Positions 11,701 through 22,625 of a DNA stretch of 64,000 nucleotides are shown here, one piece after another (within the stretch, counting starts at the first letter, position 1; every line of letters starts with the position of its first letter). The position numbers and the translations under genes were made by a program. This DNA comes from Kingdonia uniflora (lineage: Eukaryota; Streptophyta; Magnoliopsida; Ranunculales; Circaeasteraceae). Under the pieces are notes generated by a model. That model was given only the letters and a program-made list of their open reading frames with translations. It was not told where the DNA came from and made no database searches. The stretch lies in contig JACGCM010001798.1 in the NCBI GenBank assembly GCA_014058105.1, positions 310,001 through 374,000 of the forward strand. Reading direction: 5' to 3'.

Positions 11701-13395
11701 AGATTCTCATTTTTTTCTATTTATTTTACCATATCTTGTATCAATCTTATCATTTGTAGTGTATTTATTTAAAGATGAGTGTAAACCAAATAACTTATAT
11801 ATCAGTTGAGGAACATAGTAAAGAGAAGGTGGTTGAAGGCAAGGATGATGATGATGGAATTTCACAGAAAAAACTGGACCCTGAGAAAACTATAAAAGAA
11901 ATGGTTGTTGAGTAGACCAATGTATGAAGTACTTTTAAACCAGACCCTGAGTAATAAGATTTTATAACATATCTTATTACTCATTCTCATGTAATATATA
12001 CATTTATATTTTCTTGTTACTCAAGTAATTTATTCGTTCCAGCTTATTTTAATGGAGTCAGAAATGGATGTCACCTTAAAAAAGAAGCATAAACTAACTA
12101 ACGAAGATATTAATGATATAGCCATGCCATTTGTTATTCAAATGAACTTATTGCATGCTCACCTTGACAAACTTCTTCCTGGAGTATTATTCGAATATTT
12201 TATTCAAAGACCCATCTCCTAGGATGAGAAGAACCAAATAGACCATGTTTGGTCACTGAAGAAGGATAAATTATCTACTGAAGATAGGGACTACAACACG
12301 AGTACTTATAGAAGGATAGGTGAAGAAACTGTTTGCCTTAATGTTCTCTACACCTTACATCCAAACCAATGGTTGGACAATGAGGTATTTATATAATTTA
12401 TTTATATTCCTCTATCATTAATTGTGGTATCCTCTATCATTTATGTCATTTTGTTAGAAAACTATCATTTGTTAAAGAGTCTCTGCTATTTGTTTTTTAA
12501 AGTGGTTGTTATTTGGTCATTACACTTTAGCATTTGTTTAGACAGAAGTTGATCATTTGATTTTAAAGTGGTTATCATTTGTTCATTACACTTTATCATT
12601 ATTCTGAAGTATTTATCATTTATATTTTGAACTTTATTATTATTTATTGATAATTTGTTATTGTCTTTTTCTGTTCAGATTATTAATGTTTACATTAAAG
12701 CCCTAATTCAATTTTTTGATTCACAACATCGTACTCGCCCAGTTGAAGAAAGGATTGTGCTAACGGATGTGTATTCGAGTCAAATTATACACAAGGCTTT
12801 CAATGTCTAGACTCGGATTATATCTTCTCCAAAAGCTGTGGAATTCAAGAAGAAATCAAATTGGGCACAAATTACTTAAGTGGAATGGGATTATACAGTT
12901 TTGCGTTACTTCGATCTAAGGGATTTGAAAGTGAGGAATTCAAAATTAATACTCCTTCCTTGGAATCTAACTGGTAACTAATGGGTCCTTTGTGCTGTGT
13001 CCTTTAAGAAAAGACGAATATGCATTTATAATTCACTAGTTGATGTAAAAATTACAAATGCAAAGAAGAAGAAGTTATCTCCTAGACACCAGCTTATTCA
13101 TGATCAGCTATCAAAGATATTCTCGATAATTTTGATATGGACTGATTTTGCTGATCGTAGGCCATCTATTGGTTCAGAGGTAAACACTTATGGTATTAAC
13201 TCCAGTTGGACAACTCAATTTGGGGAGTGTCCAATACAACCAAATTGTAATGACTGCGGGATCGATATGTTTTTCTTTTTGGGCAATATCCTAAGGGAGA
13301 TAAAATTTCCAAATTTGATAAATAGTGATGAATGTTGTTACACAATTGCTAATGACATATTGAGACTTAGAGTTGAGTCGGAGGCTAATTTGTAA
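8793..13395 (+). pseudogene. Ulp1-like (peptidase C48) gene of the MULE, decayed
   Basis: A multi-exon gene that can be followed in pieces: an N-terminal exon (ATG at 8793, KFDKEVNEQFEEENQMQ); a block with FNRFPWGEQVYNFL (~9540-9620) resembling the DUF1985-type domain found in plant Ulp1-family transposon proteins; several short acidic exons (about 10820-10930, 11146-11284, 11413-11490, 11580-11655, 11775-11915); and the protease domain from ~12040 (HPNQWLDNE, joined across an intron to IINVYIKALIQFF, then LRYFDLRDLK, WVLCAV, IYNSLV, PNCNDCGIDMFFFLGNI). The catalytic Cys (DCG) is kept. The His before WVL is replaced by a TAA stop, and the Asp of the usual YDS is Asn. Introns are filled with TCATTTGTT motifs. 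The C-terminal end is at 13395. Known Ulp1 proteins remove SUMO; this copy should be inactive. Confidence 0.75.
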
Positions 13396-14264
13396 ACTTT
13401 AACATCAATTTTGTTATAAATTATAATTTCTGTAGATTTGTAAAGTTATAAAAAATTATGAATATCATTCATATATAAAATATTTGTCATTTGTCATTTT
13501 TTCTTTGTCATTATGTGATGAAATATTTATCATTTGTTAGGAGGGAGTCAGAATGAAATATTTGTCTAGTTGAATGTATGTTATTTTATAAAATATATGT
13601 TATCCATTTATAACTAATTTATCATTTGTTATACATGTTTTGTCATTCATCATTTATTATTTATCATTTCTTTTGTTTTCTACTATGTTTTCATAGAATT
13701 TGCTATTTTGTTCCTATCTTGTTAAGTTGTTCTGATGCAAAAAAAATTGTTTAACACGTCACATTATTTTGTTTCTGCTTATATATAAAGTGGATTCCAT
13801 ATATGTGAAGTTCCACTACAAAATTAATCATAATGGATCCAGGCCGACCATGTCATCTTCACAACCACCAGCCAGCAAGGGAAAAATGCTAAACTACAGA
13901 AGATGACTTGTCAGGGAGGGTTTTTGATTTATTTATGAAGTTTCAATCAACTGTCAAATACATTGGCAATAGGATGGCTACTGGTTTAACAACCATAGAT
14001 TTGAATCTTGAGCGCATTGTTGACATAATTAAATCGCTAAAGGAGATATTAGATCTAATTGATAAGAGGTTATCCGGTCTTGAACCATTGATTTGCTTAT
14101 CTTCTATAATGTTGTTGTTCATTAGAATTTGTAGTTCGATTATCATTGTTTATCATTTGTATTTACACTTTTAAACATTTGTTTATAAAGAGTTTAGCAT
14201 GTTAGAGCCATAAATTAACCTCACTAAAGATAAAAAATATTACACTTCACTCCTACATATTTGA
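13396..14264. other. MULE internal spacer with short ORF
   Basis: The first ~350 bp are dense in TCATTTGT motifs in plus orientation. An open stretch at 13908-14174 encodes FMKFQSTVKYIGNRMATGL and a predicted helix IIKSLKEILDLIDKRLSGLE, possibly a last exon related to the Ulp1-like gene. I do not recognise a family. Confidence 0.35.
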
Positions 14265-14674
14265 CTACTTGTTAAGATCTAGATATTTTAACTTGGACAT
14301 AATATCTTTCAGCATCTCCATTCTGACCTCAGAGATCCTTAGTTGAGTGTAAGAATTATTTATAATAGTTTCCAAGATCTGATTTCTTCTGCCGTTGTCG
14401 ATTGTGGCCTCCTAGAATTATCGGGTGTAGACGATACTCAAAACCAAATTTTGAACTGACAATGGTATTGTGGGCAATGTTAGAATCTATTATCGGGTGG
14501 TTTAGAGACTCTGCGAATGAGATAACAATCATACTTTTTCATCCCATTTACCCACACCCAAAAACCACACCCACCAAATTTGCAAATATAGAACAAGCGG
14601 TTAGGGTTGAAGCTTGTGTGTAAGAGACAAAAATCATAATTTTTACCGCACCAGCAAACAAGGGAATGCATCAT
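14265..14674 (-). pseudogene. GRF-type zinc-finger ORF of the MULE
   Basis: The minus strand starts with ATGATG at 14674 and encodes CWCGK, then NPNRLFYICKFGGCGFWVW. This spacing of CxC..C..C with aromatic FW(x)W is that of the GRF zinc finger, thought to bind nucleic acid. The first open stretch closes at 14480. Downstream codons in another frame (TTAEEIRSWK, then TQLRISEVRMEMLKDIMSKL) end in TAG at 14265-14267, and look like the coiled-coil tail usual in short plant GRF proteins. The gene is therefore probably broken by a frameshift or lies across a small intron. It is divergent to the coiled-coil ORF at 15212, with a G-box and an E2F-like site between them. Confidence 0.55.
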
Positions 14675-15021
14675 TAGTAGGGAAGTATGTAATGCTTGAG
14701 AGCTGGAAGCAAGGGTACAAGTTATGCAGTGAACACTCTATTTATAGTGGTGATAATTTATACTAGTAAAATGACAATGTATTTATAAAGAAATGACAAA
14801 TACTAATGGGAAGATGATATTATATTTTTGATGACAATTAACTGTATTATAATGATACTCTTTGTAAGATCAAATGACAAATAAGCCGTTTTAATTCCGA
14901 CAGCTTCTTTCCTATACAATCGATGTGACAAGTCAATCTTTATTACTTGATTAGACAACTAGCAACTTAACTTAAAGTTAGCTTTGATTATATTTACAAC
15001 AAGCTATCTATCCAAAATATT

Positions 15022-15036
15022 CACGTGGTTCCCGCC
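15022..15036. promoter_or_regulatory. G-box-like core next to E2F-like site TTCCCGCC
   Basis: CACGTGG at 15022-15028 abuts TTCCCGCC at 15029-15036, a good E2F consensus (WTTSSCSS). A TATA box (TATATAAA, 15105-15112) follows ~70 bp downstream, and the ATG of the coiled-coil ORF is at 15212. The site lies in the 540-bp gap between divergent genes. Confidence 0.5.
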
Positions 15037-15104
15037 ACCCTAAGCCTTAAACCCCTGCCACGCGTGATTCAAAGTCCCAATGCAAGGTATTTAATTCTCC
15101 CAAG

Positions 15105-15112
15105 TATATAAA
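15105..15112 (+). promoter_or_regulatory. TATA box of coiled-coil ORF
   Basis: TATATAAA followed by AACCCTAAA and a pyrimidine-rich leader with three repeats of CTATTCAAACC/TCCTAAA, ending at the ATG 100 bp downstream. The order is typical of a plant core promoter. Confidence 0.5.
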
Positions 15113-15211
15113 ACCCTAAACTCTTTTCAGCTATTCTCAACTATTCAAACCCTAAATACTTTTCAACTTCTCAACTATTCAAATCCTAAACTCTTTTCAA
15201 GTTCTCAAAAA

Positions 15212-15665
15212 ATGTCGCACTCCCACTCTATTTGATTTAGTCGTGTCTCTTCAAGCATTCCTCGAGATTGGTTTGAGGCGGTAGGGATTCAGGAAGATCA
15301 GGGTGATAAATGTCTCTACAAATTGAATAAAATATGCCTAATAGAGAAGGATGTCTCTGGTGAGAAGGCACAACTGCTAAAAAAGTATTATGAACAGTTC
15401 AAGGAGAAATTAGGAGAGCTCGATGAAATGGATGATGAACTGGATAAAGTTATCAAAAGAAAAGAGAGCGCTCAGAAGAGTTTAAATTTTATATCCACTT
15501 CTTAGAAGATTAGGTATGCACTCTCAAGTTGGACCGGGATAAGCACAAGAAACTGTGGGAGGAGTCAGCTTCTAAGATTAGTTGTCTCAAGTAGAAGATC
15601 AAGGCTATGGAACACGATCTAGAATCCACGGAACGTGATTTGGAATCCTCAAGTGAGGAGTTGTG
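15212..15665 (+). pseudogene. Coiled-coil ORF of the MULE
   Basis: ATG at 15212 in good context (AAAAAATGTC). MSHSHSI is followed by an in-frame TGA, then SRVSSSIPRDWFEAVG, and at 15323-15505 a charged heptad-like stretch with KYYEQFKEKLGELDEMDDEL and DKVIKRKESAQKSL. After another stop, the remaining codons (KLDRDKHKKL-like, in a shifted frame) keep the charged pattern to ~15660. It has Lys/Glu-rich coiled-coil character and no recognised domain. The N-terminal SRxSS..PRxWFE string resembles the start of short plant GRF-finger proteins, so it may be a relative of the gene at 14674 that lost its finger. Confidence 0.45.
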
Positions 15666-16114
15666 AATATTTGTTTTGTTTATTTTATTGTATTAGTGTA
15701 TTTTAAGTTTTTATTAGTTTTTTGTTATAATAGTTTCCCTTGTATAAACATATGTTTTGTTTTGTTAGTTTTTTGCTTTCAAATAGTGATTTCTGTCTGA
15801 TATGAGGGAAACGAACAAATGGCAGCTCCTTGTAGAAAATAATGATATAAGGGAGACAAATAAATGATAAAGTCTTTATGAATAATGATAGTTAAATGAT
15901 GAATATAACAAAACTGATGATAATATATCGACAGACAAATGATATATTCTACGTGAACAAATGAGAAATTATCTCTAAGCAAATGATAATTATATTTAGA
16001 TAAATGATGATTCTAGCAAAATTAACGATAAAGATCATACAAACAAATGACAAATAGATAAAAATTGCCCCAGTTTAGCATTTATATAAATGATAAATAG
16101 AGCACCCAAAATCA
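15666..16114. repeat. Reverse-oriented AACAAATGATA motif cluster
   Basis: From ~15800 the stretch holds about ten copies of AAACAAATGA(C/T)A-type motif, the reverse complement of the TCATTTGTT motif of the left half. It lies just past the 3' end of the minus-strand transposase, so again in transcription-sense orientation of the nearest gene. Confidence 0.6.
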
Positions 16115-18127
16115 TTAGCGCAAACTGATTGTAACATATTTATCTGGGATGACAGGTAGCTCAGTGCTCATCGTAAAAGATGGTGCCATTATCAGACGTG
16201 TATTATCGTCAGATGGGATTGACAGAAGCTTATAGGAATGACGATTGTGTCTATTTTTTCGATACCTATTGCAAAATCTTAGTTTGGTAACCAGACCAGA
16301 CATTTTTTCCCTTCTCTTTCTTTGCGCGCGAGGACGACTGGCTCAAACTGTTAGTATAGGAACACAAACACGTGGATTAGTTCTTATAATTTCCACTATT
16401 TTATTCCTCTGATAGGAATTCATATTGGTTTATAAATAGCCTTATATGTATTATTTGTGAAGTAATAAGAGACACGTGCAGTTAGGTCAACATTAGCAAG
16501 ACCGGGAACGACAAGAACAAGTACCATCTTCAATATTTACTAAATCGATTCTGCCATAACTAGTTATCTGAAAATGGTGACGTGTTGTACAAACCCTGCA
16601 GGTTAGTGAATCCGCCATAAACTTTCTTCTCTCACAGTGATCCGTAGCCCATGGCATTAAGCGACTCATCTCTACTTCCCCCCTATATGTGTATGACATT
16701 TTTGATATATTATATGCAATTCCTCAATAAATACATGGATAGGGAGATCTCTCACTTTCACAATAACATTATTCTAACTCTCGACACGATTAGTGTAAGC
16801 TACTCCGTATCTAAACTAATGAATAAAAATTTCAAATAAATAATAAATGAGTATAAAATGATGAGAAATTGATAAAGAACAATTGAAAAAGGAATAATAA
16901 TGAACCGATGACAAATAATGGTAAAAAAATGATAAGTATGCAAGATGAGTAATGATGACTAGTCTCGAAATAACAAATGACAAGTTTGTCAATAGTGAAT
17001 GACAACATACCTTCTCATTAGAATGTATAGATTAGCTCCATGTTTTCTTAAGAATATCTAGTATGCATTGGAGACCCACTAGATCCGTATTTCGGATAAC
17101 ATTCATGTATTTATCAAAATCAATGCTGGTTAGGGCCTCTGTTGCCATCCTAAATGTGATCATCGTGCTTTTAAGGGTAGTTTTAATGTTGCTCGATATA
17201 TGGAAGGCACAAAACATATGGATTGCAAATGGAAATACCTTGGGTACAACATTAATAATTATAGGATTCTTTTCAGAGATGACGGCGAATCGAGTGCCAG
17301 ACCCAAATAACTCTAGGAAATATGTTCAACTTTCGATGGTCTCCGAGTCTGTTACTAAAAATGCAAGCAGAAAACTATGATTGCTTGGGTCAATGGCGAT
17401 GGTTGTTAGTAGAGTCCCACGATATCTCCCTTTCAAAAAAGTTCTGTCAATCACAACAACTGGTCTCAATAGTTTATAAGTTTTTTTGGGATGAACAAAT
17501 CACCAAAAATACCCTGTGAATCTCTTATCCTTACAGCGTGTAATTTGTATGTCAAACACCAAATTCGGGTCACCAACCTCATTTTCGCAAAGTAGCTTGT
17601 AAGTAGTTGGTATGCATGCTCAAAGCTGCCTCGCATATGAAATAATTATACTAGATCAAATAAAATTGTGGAATGGACAAATGATAAATATCATATGACA
17701 AATGATATAGTGCTTCAATCAAATGACATTCGATAAAATGAAAAACATGATTGTAGGAATGACAGGTGATGTGGAAACAAATGATACCTCTGCGTGGGCT
17801 TTTTCTTTTTTACACCAGGCAAGATTGTCTGTTACATTAATATTATGATTAATTTACATATCTTCAATAATTTTGGAATGTTTATAGTTTGGGTTTTTTC
17901 GAAGTTTTTACTTAATTATAGAAGCAACCCATCTACTAGACGCTGCCTTATATACGTTCCCACCATCAGTTTCCACTCTGATGCATGTATGTACGGAGCA
18001 ATAAGTATTTACTCTAAATAGGGCCGAACCAAGCAACCTTGTCGCATAAATCTGTCAAGAGGAATTATGACCTTTATATGTACCAGAATTTTATATTCAC
18101 TGCTCAGAACGTGTAAGAGATTGAACT

Positions 18128-18130
18128 TGT
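18128..18130. repeat. Target duplication TGT, left of CACTA
   Basis: The TGT before the CACTA left end equals the TGT directly after its right end (24216-24218). The size of 3 bp is that of the CACTA superfamily. Confidence 0.85.
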
Positions 18131-18639
18131 CATTACAACAAATATGGCTATTCACATCATTTAAACAACATCATTTTATCTTAAATTGATGTGATAGTTC
18201 CAAAGATACAATCGATTCTTGTAAATGACTAATGCCTTGTATTTTCATGTCATTTTATTAAAAAGTGACATTAATTATCGTATTGATACCCCCATCAATG
18301 TCATTTTCAGTAATCACCTTGAAAAATATGACGTACATAGTTGCTTTCAAGTTATTTATTTGAAACTAACATTATTTTGTTTTTACTAAAAATCACGATA
18401 ATTGAGAGAAATAGTTTATAAAGGAGATGTAAAATTTGCGTGGAGGAGAGGGTAGCAGATTTGGGTTCAGAGAAGAGGTCTTTTGGAGATCGGAAATTAC
18501 AGAGAGATTGGAAAAAGAATTCGTCTAAGGCATGAACACCCAACCTTCTCATGGCCCAATTCTTTTCAGATCGACTGCTAAGATCCTCTGGATAACCATT
18601 CACGGTCATCAATCCCATCTTCCTTTGTTTGTCAATTTT

Positions 18640-18830
18640 CATTTCATTGATTCCGATTGATTGATGGAGTTTGATTCGTTGATTGGGTTTGTATTTCATT
18701 GATTGGGTTTGTTCCCATTTCAGTTTCATTAATTGGGTTTGTTTTGATTTCAGAATTACTAATTGGGTTTGTGTCAATTTCATTTTGATTGATTGTTTTG
18801 ATTTTAATTTCATTTATTGAGTTTCTGTCC
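18640..18830. repeat. ATTGGGTTTGT interspersed tandem repeat
   Basis: Five degenerate units of ~30-45 bp, each with (G/A)ATTGGGTTTG(T) plus a TTTCATT-type spacer, lie inside the left part of the CACTA element. They cause the low-complexity Lys/Gln-rich frames on the minus strand. Together with the GA-rich segment at 18430-18540 they could be the captured 5' UTR and first intron of the SAPS gene, but this is only inferred from position. Confidence 0.5.
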
Positions 18831-19320
18831 AGAATTCTGGGAAAAAATATGTGCCAATATAGATACACATACTGACAAGGACAGACACATGCCTCCATAC
18901 ATCTATATGAATCTAATACAACTTCTAGAGGATAGAGATATCGAAGATCGAATGAATTAAACAAAATGAAGCACAACTTTAGACATCCTAGAATGGGTTG
19001 AATATTTAATCATCTTATAAACTATCTCAAAACAATATCCTAGAACGAATTATATTGTAATTTATGTAACAGATGTATTTGGTATAAGGCTATGTACTTT
19101 GAATGACAAGTTCAAAACAATATAGGTATGTGTTTATTCTAGGTGTACATATCTTTCGATTAGCAGCTGAAACGTAGATTAGGATGATTTATTTGAAGAT
19201 TGAGATTTCGTTAGCTGTGTATCTCAAGTATAGTTTTTTTGCGAGTTTGTATATGTAGCATATAGCTATCTAAGTTATGTTGGAAGGTAGTTACTGACTT
19301 AATTTCTTTTATTTTCTTAG

Positions 19321-22300
19321 TTTGCAAGATAGAACCCAAGTATAGCAGTTGCTGCATTATATTTTGGAAGATGCCCCCGAGGATGCGAAGAGAAAATTCA
19401 CCTTTAAGTAAGTTACTTTTTCTTGGTGGAAAATCAATATTGATTAAACTACAACATAACTTCATTTGTTGCTGATATTATAACTGCTTAATGTCCTATA
19501 CTTTTTAATGGCATTTTATTTCATATGTAGGTTTCCATTCATTGCATGCGAGATATTTACTTGTGAGATCGATGTTATTTTAAAGACCTTGGTAGAGGAC
19601 GAGGAGGTGTGGCTAAACAATCTTTACGTATCATGCATCCTTTTTCGCCATGAAAGTGGTGGGATAGATATTGATTTCCTAGAGAGATCAAAACAAAAAT
19701 ATCTTCACCTAGTATCATTGAGAAACACAATAATATAAATCTCCATGACTACAAACATTATCATAGCAAGATTGCATCGGTATCTCCCTATCTCTTTATA
19801 GAATTTTTTTTTGGATGATGTCTTCGTCATGCTTACTGTTCTAACTTTATGGGTCTATCTTCCAACTGCAGCTTATGAATATGCTTTTTTTTCATTTTTG
19901 GAACCAAGTCAGTCATATTATAATCCTTTGCTAACTGGGTAATTTAGCAAGGTACATGATTTCATATTTTCTAGTTTATGTGATATTTAATAAGGGACAT
20001 GAAGCTATATATCTTGTCCTTATTAGTAGATATCGTTGGTTAATCTGATTGTAATGGCGTGTTAGGTTGTTGTATGCCTTTTGTTGCGGAAGACAGGGCA
20101 GCTTATGAATTATGTTCAGGTAAATAAATGCCTTGGTTTAACTTCTCTTTGTAAATGTTCCAACCTAGATTTTGCAAAAAAGGATTAAAGACGGTTTATT
20201 TTTCCTTAAGATTTAGTTTTCTTAGATACTTCAATTTATTCAAGGTGGAAGGTACTGTTACATAATCTCTCAAGGGAAAGTTGGATTGGTAAATGCTAAG
20301 CCGACTTCAATATGTGAATGTGTGAGCCTATCTCAGTTGGTGGATTGAATTTTCTTTGGTAATTTATTCTATAATGTAAATAAGTCGTCACTGGTTTTTA
20401 GTAGTTCTAGATGTCTGAAGGGTTTCACTACCCCCTTTAATGATTCATTGTGGTAGTAGGTGCTTCGGGAAGAACAAAAACTTTCAATTTGCAAGTTGTA
20501 CAAATTGAGTGAACAATTATTAAGACAAAAATTTCATACAAAAGAAACATGCCTCGAGTCCAATTGCATACAGTGAAATAAAAAAAATTGAATTGCCAAA
20601 GCAGCTTCACATTCACAATGGTAACTTTGCAAATGAAACGATGATAGACGACAACTAGTAGTTGATTAAAGTCAAGGTTTAGTAAGCCTGCATATAATGC
20701 CCGTGTTCAGTGGCTAAAGCTATTTGTAAACAACCAAATGATGGAAAGCCTCATCATTTTTCTATTACACGGTAGTGGAAGTTGAGCAGAAGTAGAGAGA
20801 TTTTCTTTTTCGGTTCATCGAGTAGTCTATTTTTGCCTAAAGCTGTCACGGTAGGATATTGTTGACCTTGCTAATCTCTTCGATTGAGAACTAAATCCAG
20901 AACAGTAGGAAGTACCCTACTACAGTTCATAGTTAAACAAGTAGTATTCGTTCTTCTCAATTGGGCCAAACAAAAATGAACAAGGAGAAAAGAGGAGAGC
21001 TACTTTTAGGATCTCCAGCAGCAAAGGTTACAAATCTCTAATGAAATACTAAAAGAAGAAACTGATGAAGAATATAAATAGGCCATAATGGTCACTTGCT
21101 AGTGGTTTGAAATGTCAAGATTGCAATATCTAGAATACAGGTGGTTAATACCATGGTCAAATTAAGATCATTCTGATAATGGAGTTATGCTTACCTGAAT
21201 ATGTACTCGAGAAGAATTCTAATTACAAACGCACTATTATAACCTTAAATGCAATCATCTTGTAATTCAACTATGACTTATTAATAAGTTATAACCCAAA
21301 AAGAAGAAGAAAGAGAAAAACTCACTTCACGTGCTTGTTGCATAAACGATAAAGAGTCAAGATCTCTTTTCAAGGTAAACTATTTTGCTTGATGAATTTT
21401 TTCTAGCTCTCCTATCTATTTGTTTTCTGTTCATTAGAACAATAATCCTCGTGACTAATTATGTTAAATTTGTTTATTTTACATCTCAAGGTAGAATATT
21501 TTGTTTGGGGGATTTTATCTAGCTCTCCTATCTATTTGCTTGCTGTTCATTATAACAATGGTCCTTATGACTAATCATGTTAAATTTTGTTTATTTACTC
21601 TCGGTTGTTTGTTATTAGGCCCATCAAGAAGTTTTCAGCCAGTTAGTTGATTTGATAGGAATCACGTCCATAATGAAGGTCAGTAAATCATGTACACTGC
21701 TCAACAACATTGTGTCTTTATCATATTTTCTTCTCTGTGAAGGTTATTGTTTTCTAACAACTTTTTGCTCTGCAGGTTTTAATTCGTCTTGTTGGTGCCG
21801 ACAATCATATTTATTCCAATTATATGGATGTGATACAATGGTTAGCAGATAGCAATTTGATAGAAATGATTGTGGATAAGTTATATGCATCTGTAAGTCT
21901 TACTAAAATTTAAATAGTAATTTTTACAAGGTGAAACTTGTAATGAATGTGGACAAATATTAATGGTTTCCTTCGATTCCTCTCTCACTGCATTTAGTTA
22001 ATGACTGGGTGATAAAAATTGTTTAAATGAAACAGTGTCCTCCTGAAGTTCAGGCTAATGCAACAGAAACACTTTGTGATATCATAAGAAATGCTCCATC
22101 GTCTTTATCCACTAAACTCTGCAGCACAAGATTTTTAGTTTTTATTTTTTTATTTTTCTGTAATTCATGCATCTAAAGTATTTTGCAATTCTTCAAGTAG
22201 ACTTGTACAAGAGCATAACAAAATAACCTCCAAGGAGAAATAAATATTGCCTTATTTTTTCAACTCATAAGTTTTGTTTTGAGAATCTGATTCCTATTCA

Positions 22301-22625
22301 AAAAGGGGTTAATTTATCTTTTCCCAAAATATATAATGGAAGCTTAAAAATTGTTATGGAAAACATATTTTTCTACATTCAGTTACATGTCCTAGACTTT
22401 TATTGACGTTATATGAACTTGTTATTTTCAACTTTGTCACAAGGATATTTGGTCATGCACTGGAAGATTCACAGTCAAATTCTGGCCTTGTCTGTATCTC
22501 CTTGTTGGATCCTAAAAGATCAACTTCTTTTTCTATGATTCATACTATAAGAAGTCAACATATGTACGAGACATCCAGTCCTTTCGATCTAGAGACAGTT
22601 ATTAGTGCCATGCTGCCAAAACTGG
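19321..22625 (+). pseudogene. Captured SAPS-domain gene fragment (PP6/SIT4-associated regulatory subunit)
   Basis: Eight consecutive exons of a SAPS-family gene with introns retained: 19321-19407 (ILEDAPEDAKRKFTFK), 19531-19606 (FPFIACEIFTCEIDVILKTL), 19872-19951 (FSFLEPSQSYYNPLLTG), 20066-20119 (LLLRKTGQLMNYVQ), 21619-21678 (HQEVFSQLVDLIGITSIMK), 21776-21892 (VLIRLVGADNHIYSNY, then QWLADSNLIEMIVDKLYAS), 22036-~22124 (CPPEVQANATETLCDIIRNA), ~22430-22625 (IFGHALEDSQS, SLLDPKRS, AMLPKL). SAPS proteins are regulatory subunits of PP6-type phosphatases. In-frame stops occur (after RTQV, after LLTG), and the splice signals around the last intron are damaged. The N- and C-terminal parts are absent. 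Its position entirely inside the CACTA element marks it as a transposon-captured copy, not the resident gene. Confidence 0.88.

Noticed and set aside
6960..13740. TCATTTGTT motifs as a CRISPR array
   Set aside because: Spacing is irregular, units are ~11 bp and variable, and the DNA is plant nuclear; nothing resembles repeats with uniform spacers.
18352..18976. Minus-strand frames of 153 and 110 codons in the CACTA left part
   Set aside because: They translate the ATTGGGTTTGT tandem repeat into Lys/Gln/Asn-rich strings; the reading is a repeat artefact.
19321..22625. SAPS gene as a functional host gene
   Set aside because: Stops in two exons, damaged splice signals around the last intron, missing termini, and full enclosure in a CACTA element.
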